9,104 bases of DNA from Synergistaceae bacterium (GTDB taxonomy: Bacteria > Synergistota > Synergistia > Synergistales > Synergistaceae): positions 1 through 9,104 of the forward strand of contig JAAYEY010000131.1 in assembly GCA_012728505.1 (NCBI GenBank), given 5' to 3'. This document shows positions 5,426 through 9,104 of this stretch, piece after piece; within the stretch, counting starts at the first letter, position 1; the number at the start of each line of letters is the position of its first letter. The position numbers were made by a program, and so were the translations under genes. Below the pieces are notes generated by a model. The model saw only the letters and a program-made list of their open reading frames with translations, searched no databases and was not told the origin of the DNA.

Positions 5426-6304
5426 ATGTCATTCAAAAAAATCACAAAGGTTTTTACAGTTCTTTCTTTTACGCTCTTATTGGGGGCTTCTGTCGTCATG
5501 GCTGCAGATAAGCCTGTCCTTTCTGTTGGAACGTCTACTTTGAACTCAGAAGAAGTACTGAACATGATTGCAACTACCGCCGGCGGCAACCAGATGATGG
5601 TCGGTCTAATGCTGGCCCAGGCTACGCTTCCAGAAAGAATAGAAATGGTCAACCAGATGGCCCATGCGCTCCTTTTTGCAGAGGGTGCAAAGAGCAAGGG
5701 GCTTGATTCGCGTTCCGATATAGCTTTTCAGATCAAGTGGCAGACGATACAGGTGTTGACACAGGCATACTTCGAACAGAATGCTTCTAAGTGGGACATG
5801 AGCGAGAAGTCCGTAAAGAATTACTACGATACTCATTTAGGAGAATTTTATGATGCTCCCGCAGCACATACTAGGCACATACTTACTGAGACAGAGGGAG
5901 AAGCTTTGAACGCGGCTATGGAAATCTACAGGACAAAAGATTTTGCAAAGGTAGCCACTGAATACAGCAAGGATCCAAGCTGTACTCAAAATGGGGGAGA
6001 CCTTGGCTGGGTAGAAAAGGGTGCGATGACCCCGCCAGTTGACGATGCAATCCAAAGTGCTTCGCTCGGATCTTTAGTAGGTCCCATAAAGAGTGACTTT
6101 GGCTGGCACGTTGTAGAAGTTATTGAACGCCGTCCCGGAAAGCAACTCTCTTTCCAGGAATCAGGAGAAAGAGCGGTACAAGGGCTCCAGAGGCAGTATT
6201 TCAATGACGAGCTCAAAAAACTTGAAGCAAAATACGGTGTAAAAATCGATGAAGAGGCTCTTGCAAATATCGGGGGTATTCCCGCACCGGCCGTCGCCCA
6301 ATAA
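5426..6304 (+). CDS. Exported parvulin-type peptidyl-prolyl isomerase
   Basis: This 292-residue protein has a signal peptide (KK at 4-5, hydrophobic core about 9-24, likely cut after VMA at 26). There is no lipobox cysteine, so it should be soluble in the periplasm rather than a PrsA-type lipoprotein. An N-terminal helical chaperone region of about 115 residues leads into a rotamase domain (about 146-238). That domain shows the parvulin signatures TRHIL (149-153), GGDLGW (190-195) and FGWHVVEV (225-232); His151 and His228 match the two active-site histidines of the family. A helical tail follows. The ATG at 5426 has GGGAGGT (5412-5418) 7 nt upstream. It resembles the SurA/PpiD/PrsA group and probably helps fold exported proteins, but domain order alone does not say which. 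A weak promoter (TTGTGA at 5365, AT-rich -10) may lie after the clpC terminator. The gene below is 3 nt away. Confidence 0.9.
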   Translation: MSFKKITKVFTVLSFTLLLGASVVMAADKPVLSVGTSTLNSEEVLNMIATTAGGNQMMVGLMLAQATLPERIEMVNQMAHALLFAEGAKSKGLDSRSDIAFQIKWQTIQVLTQAYFEQNASKWDMSEKSVKNYYDTHLGEFYDAPAAHTRHILTETEGEALNAAMEIYRTKDFAKVATEYSKDPSCTQNGGDLGWVEKGAMTPPVDDAIQSASLGSLVGPIKSDFGWHVVEVIERRPGKQLSFQESGERAVQGLQRQYFNDELKKLEAKYGVKIDEEALANIGGIPAPAVAQ

Positions 6305-6307
6305 AAA

Positions 6308-6745
6308 ATGCCACGGACAGTACAAGCAGTTACCAGAACAAAGCTTCCGCTGTGGGCTAAGTTTATCTGTGCAGCACTGGGGATACTTTTTGCCGGAATT
6401 GGAATGAGCAGTTTTCTGGTGGGTGGATCGATGAGAAATGTCATAATTCCGATTCTTCTCGGAGCTACTATGATATATATCTCCGGTTATGAGCGCAGCA
6501 TGTACATCGACGAAAAGGGTGTATCCAAAGAAAACTCATTTTGGGGACAGAGAAAAGTTCAGCACGTTCCTTGGGATGAAATAGTAGATGCTCGTATCAT
6601 CCTCAACAAAGGGAAGAAAATCTATGCCATATTTCACGGAAACATGCCTCTATGGCCCTTTACCTTTCTTCCTGAACAGGAGGAAGCTCTTATAGCTATG
6701 GTTACCGAAAAGATGGATGCAGAAGATATAAGAATTGAACGGTAG
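6308..6745 (+). CDS. Small two-helix membrane protein of unknown function
   Basis: I do not recognise this 145-residue protein. It starts with a short basic N-terminus (residues 1-12, including RTVQAVTRTK). Two close hydrophobic helices follow at about 13-40 and 43-61. A cytoplasmic-looking domain of about 85 residues follows, with alternating strands (SMYIDEKGVSKEN, VPWDEIVDARIIL, KKIYAIFHG) and a final acidic helix. This order of two helices, then a beta-rich domain with 'i.we.I..v', is reminiscent of bacterial PH-like membrane proteins, but the likeness is by eye only. The ATG lies 3 nt after the isomerase stop codon and has no Shine-Dalgarno sequence (the upstream bases are CCCAATAAAAA), so translation probably depends on coupling. 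The pairing suggests, but does not show, a shared envelope role. BIME-like element 3 begins 9 nt after the stop. Confidence 0.75.
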   Translation: MPRTVQAVTRTKLPLWAKFICAALGILFAGIGMSSFLVGGSMRNVIIPILLGATMIYISGYERSMYIDEKGVSKENSFWGQRKVQHVPWDEIVDARIILNKGKKIYAIFHGNMPLWPFTFLPEQEEALIAMVTEKMDAEDIRIER

Positions 6746-6754
6746 TTTCATCCC

Positions 6755-6870
6755 TCGTCTTTCCCGCATGCTACTGAGCGGGAATCCAGGTCTGTTATTT
6801 TACTCCTGAATTAGAATCAAATAAAGATAAAAGACCTGGACCCCGGCTCGACGGCATACCGGGGAGACGA
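6755..6870. repeat. BIME-like element 3 with perfect terminal inverted repeats
   Basis: It begins TCGTCT and ends AGACGA, a perfect terminal pair. The left hairpin is TTCCCGC (6761-6767) with GCGGGAA (6778-6784). The right hairpin is CCCCGG (6841-6846) with CCGGGG (6859-6864). Between them CCAGGTCT (6786-6793) pairs with AGACCTGG (6832-6839), and the pairing continues after one mismatch. Left and right units are inverted copies of each other. They differ inside the stems in ways that keep base pairing, so structure rather than sequence seems to be retained. No duplicated target site was seen. Confidence 0.8.
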
Positions 6871-6937
6871 TTTTTAGATCATTGACCTTAAGATCCAATT
6901 CTCTGCCAGATGGTTCACCTGGCAATTCCGCGTGAAA

Positions 6938-6973
6938 CAGAAAAGGGCGTTCCGTGAGGAACGCCCTTTTTGA
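6938..6973. terminator. Bidirectional terminator between converging genes
   Basis: A perfect 13-bp stem (AAAAGGGCGTTCC, 6941-6953, with 6958-6970) closes the loop GTGA. The stem starts with AAAA and ends with TTTTT, so either strand gives a hairpin followed by U residues. It serves the plus-strand isomerase pair and the minus-strand gene that ends at 6989. Just before it a 6-bp hairpin (TGCCAG 6904-6909 with CTGGCA 6919-6924) has no T-run and no clear role. Confidence 0.9.
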
Positions 6974-6988
6974 TGTTGAGTTATGAGT

Positions 6989-8785
6989 TTATTTTTTTCT
7001 AAAAAGAGCTAGTGGGATTATTCCTAGCAGCGCAAGCACGGCAAGGCCTGTATTACATCCACCACCACTATTGCCTCCGTTATCTTCGGTAATCTTCCAT
7101 ACCTGGGCCCCGTTGAACGGGTTGGCAGTTCCTATGAAGAGACCGTTGTCAGTTGCTTTTAGGGTCCTTCCACCGAAGTTGTACTTGTCTCCGAAACCAT
7201 CATTAGTAAGCTCGGAGAAATTAACTCCGTCACTGGTGTAGTAGATATCAAAGCCGCGAGGATTTGGATTGTAGTCTTTTAATGCTGAAATGAATTTCCC
7301 TATCTCTTTTTTCTTGTCAGCATCTTTCTCATCTTCCTGAAGTATCCCCATTTCCAGGTCAAAGGTTGTCACGTAGAGTTTGTCTTTGTAGACTCCCATG
7401 CGCCATGCATACTGGTTAGTGGAAAGTCTCTTGGCTTGATATCCCTCAGGCAAAACATCTGATGATATCACAGGTGCATTGAAGAATCCTGCCCCGTAAT
7501 TACCCAGTCGTTCAGTAATCTTATCGGTTGTACCTTCTGTATTTCCTATAATCAATTCCCATTTGTCATCTTTGTCGAAGCGGTATACATGGCAAGGATA
7601 TAAGGAATCAAGAGGGGTATCCGACGTAGCAACATCGGCGAAAGTGCCTACATAGACATAACCTTTATAAATGAAAGGAGAAGCAGTTACGTGGCGTCCA
7701 TTCCCCATTCCATTGGGATACTTGGCTCCTGATCCCATTTTTTCCGTACAGACAACTGGCTCCCATTTCCAGCCCGCCTCATTTTCACCATCTGTACCGT
7801 CAGGGACTGGCTTTCCTTTGAATACCATGAATCCATTTTTTAATTTATCTGTTTCATCTTTGTCGTAGTTATTACCGACGAAGGCATACAGATAACCGTT
7901 ATAGGAAATCATGTCCCAGACGCCTCCGAACGCGGTACTCGTTTCATTGATTCTTACACCGGGGAAGTCACTGGGGAAGATTTTTTTGGATTCATCCTTT
8001 TGCACTGACGCTATCTTTGTCCAATCATCATTGCCATCATTAGATTTTGGTTTTTCGCTTTCCCAGATTTGTATATTTGCCACTTTGTCGTCGCTACTAG
8101 GTGTTAATGTACCGATATAAAGTTTGTCTCCGTCTCCACTATCATGGACTGTAACCGCGCGAATGCAGCTGAACTCGCCGGGGTCCGTCTCAAAAACTGT
8201 ATCTGGCTCGTCTCCTGGTTTAAAATCAGGGACAAGCTTAATCAGTCTTGTCGTCTTAGTGCCTAAGGTCCCAAAATAGACCGAGGGTTTGGTCTCGCCG
8301 GGAGCAGTATAAGATTTGCCCCCACGATATCCCTGATCTTGAGCGACACCGGCTTTCAGGGGAGAAGTGTAGACTGTTTCCCAGTCTCCGGTACCGTTGG
8401 TTTTCTTCCTGAATATCTTTGCTTTTAGTTCTTCAGGCGAGTCGGAATCAGGAGTAGAAAGTTCCATTTTTTCGCAAAACGTTTTCACCTTTCCCACATC
8501 TGGTTCAGTTTCCTTCATAAGCACATAGATAACATCACGGTTTGAGCCGACGTAAAGATATTCTTCTCCTACAGAGTTCTTCATAGCCTCCATGGACCAT
8601 GCGTAGCTGTTATGGCGGTCTCCACTGGGTTCAAGTCCATCGGCCCCACCGGAAAGCGCACCCGTGTTGCTGAAACGTGTTGTCGTGAGGGACGCGAATG
8701 CTGCTAGTGCAATAACACAAATAAGTATTAAAGCAATAACAACAAGATTGACACATTTTACTGAGCGGTAGCGTTTATTAATCAT
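6989..8785 (-). CDS. Large exported repeat (propeller-like) protein with Synerg-CTERM tail
   Basis: This 598-residue protein starts with a basic N-terminus and a hydrophobic segment (about 12-32), a signal peptide or anchor. The body carries seven copies of a '(Y/L)(L/V)Y(V/I)GT'-like strand near 76, 169, 221, 298, 376, 469 and 548. Most are followed by a W/Y-containing strand such as IQIWES, HVYRFDKD or QVWKIT. This is what a seven-bladed beta-propeller would look like. YAWSM (61-65) and YAWRM (459-463) are further internal repeats. The C-terminus has a Gly/Asn linker, GGGC (Cys577), a helix at about 580-595 and a final RKK, fitting the Synerg-CTERM sorting signal. Such tails are thought to anchor or process surface proteins. 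The ligand is unknown and no catalytic motif was seen. The start is supported by a perfect AGGAGG (8799-8794) 8 nt upstream. The gene is monocistronic, with its own promoter and terminator. Confidence 0.88.
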   Translation of the reverse strand: MINKRYRSVKCVNLVVIALILICVIALAAFASLTTTRFSNTGALSGGADGLEPSGDRHNSYAWSMEAMKNSVGEEYLYVGSNRDVIYVLMKETEPDVGKVKTFCEKMELSTPDSDSPEELKAKIFRKKTNGTGDWETVYTSPLKAGVAQDQGYRGGKSYTAPGETKPSVYFGTLGTKTTRLIKLVPDFKPGDEPDTVFETDPGEFSCIRAVTVHDSGDGDKLYIGTLTPSSDDKVANIQIWESEKPKSNDGNDDWTKIASVQKDESKKIFPSDFPGVRINETSTAFGGVWDMISYNGYLYAFVGNNYDKDETDKLKNGFMVFKGKPVPDGTDGENEAGWKWEPVVCTEKMGSGAKYPNGMGNGRHVTASPFIYKGYVYVGTFADVATSDTPLDSLYPCHVYRFDKDDKWELIIGNTEGTTDKITERLGNYGAGFFNAPVISSDVLPEGYQAKRLSTNQYAWRMGVYKDKLYVTTFDLEMGILQEDEKDADKKKEIGKFISALKDYNPNPRGFDIYYTSDGVNFSELTNDGFGDKYNFGGRTLKATDNGLFIGTANPFNGAQVWKITEDNGGNSGGGCNTGLAVLALLGIIPLALFRKK

Positions 8786-8844
8786 ATCAAATGCCTCCTA
8801 GCGTATTATTGAAAAAACCACTAATTAAATAATCATCTATTAAG

Positions 8845-8872
8845 AATCTAGCACTAAACGGACTTCCGTCAA
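8845..8872 (-). promoter_or_regulatory. Candidate promoter of the Synerg-CTERM protein gene
   Basis: On the minus strand, TTGACG (8872-8867) and TAGATT (8850-8845) are 16 bp apart. They match the sigma-A consensus at 5 and 4 of 6 positions. Transcription would begin near 8838, leaving a leader of about 50 nt before the start codon at 8785. Confidence 0.55.
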
Positions 8873-8965
8873 GTTTCTAGATTTTGTACAGCCTATGAAT
8901 ATCTTATTCTAACCATGCAGCCCATGGCAGAAGTTCGTAGTATGTGCGTACACAATGTAGGAGCA

Positions 8966-8998
8966 TACAAAAAGCGAAGCAGATATCTGCTTCGCTTT
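8966..8998 (-). terminator. Terminator after tRNA-Glu (perfect 28-bp palindrome)
   Basis: Positions 8971-8998 are a perfect palindrome with 14 bases in each arm and no spacer. Read on the minus strand it ends CGCTTTTTG, a T-run. It lies about 50 nt after the tRNA 3' end, so it probably ends the tRNA transcript. The 8873-8965 stretch between it and the promoter of the next gene shows only short dyads. Confidence 0.8.
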
Positions 8999-9049
8999 AA
9001 TGTTTCCTGTATAAGAGATTCAGCTGCACCTCGAATAACAGGTCTATAT

Positions 9050-9104
9050 TGGCAGTCCCTAGGGGATTCGAACCCCTGTTAACGGGCTGAGAACCCGCCG
9101 TCCT
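9050..9104 (-). tRNA. tRNA-Glu (anticodon CTC), 3' part
   Basis: The minus strand shows the end of the D arm (AGGAC), then an anticodon stem GCGGG/CCCGT around the loop TTCTCAG. The anticodon is therefore CTC (plus-strand positions 9091-9089), reading GAG for glutamate. A T arm AGGGG-TTCGAAT-CCCCT follows, then the 3' acceptor strand AGGGACT, discriminator G and an encoded CCA. The 5' acceptor strand and most of the D arm lie beyond the window, so the gene is cut at the edge. The AGGAC and loop sequences are typical of bacterial tRNA-Glu. Confidence 0.93.

Overview
The window most likely comes from a member of the Synergistota (Synergistetes), a phylum of diderm anaerobes. The strongest pointer is the C-terminus of the long minus-strand gene (6989-8785). 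It has a Gly-rich linker, a GGGC motif, a short hydrophobic helix and a final RKK, which matches the Synerg-CTERM type of protein-sorting tail. An OmpH/Skp-like periplasmic chaperone and a signal-peptide parvulin fit a diderm envelope. The CtsR-McsA-ClpC stress operon, better known from Firmicutes, is also present. I cannot name a genus.

Layout. (1) 1-400: 3' part of an OmpH/Skp-like gene and its terminator. (2) 401-1780: plsY, the acyl-phosphate glycerol-3-phosphate acyltransferase, between two related composite intergenic repeats. These are built from a 19-nt GC-rich hairpin, arrays of a heptamer spaced exactly 11 bp apart, and a BIME-like pair of inverted REP hairpins around a shared 54-nt core. 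(3) 1787-5367: a protein quality-control operon, ctsR-mcsA-clpC. It has a near-consensus sigma-A promoter overlapped by a CtsR-type operator and ends at a strong terminator. The arginine kinase gene mcsB, which usually lies between mcsA and clpC in Firmicutes, is absent. (4) 5426-6745: an exported parvulin-type prolyl isomerase, then a small two-helix membrane protein 3 nt downstream. (5) 6755-6973: a third BIME-like element and a terminator that works in both directions. (6) 6989-8872, minus strand: a large exported seven-repeat (beta-propeller-like) protein with a Synerg-CTERM tail, with its own promoter and a perfect AGGAGG ribosome site. (7) 8971-9104, minus strand: the 3' part of a tRNA-Glu(CTC) with encoded CCA, followed by a perfectly palindromic terminator.

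How the genes relate. In known systems CtsR represses its own operon. McsA is a zinc-binding adaptor and ClpC an unfoldase that feeds ClpP, so heat or protein damage would release repression and raise ClpC. The OmpH/Skp-like protein and the parvulin would handle folding outside the cytoplasmic membrane. PlsY makes lysophosphatidate for membrane lipids. No phage, CRISPR or complete transposon is visible. The most unusual content is the layered repeat architecture around plsY and the lack of mcsB in the stress operon.
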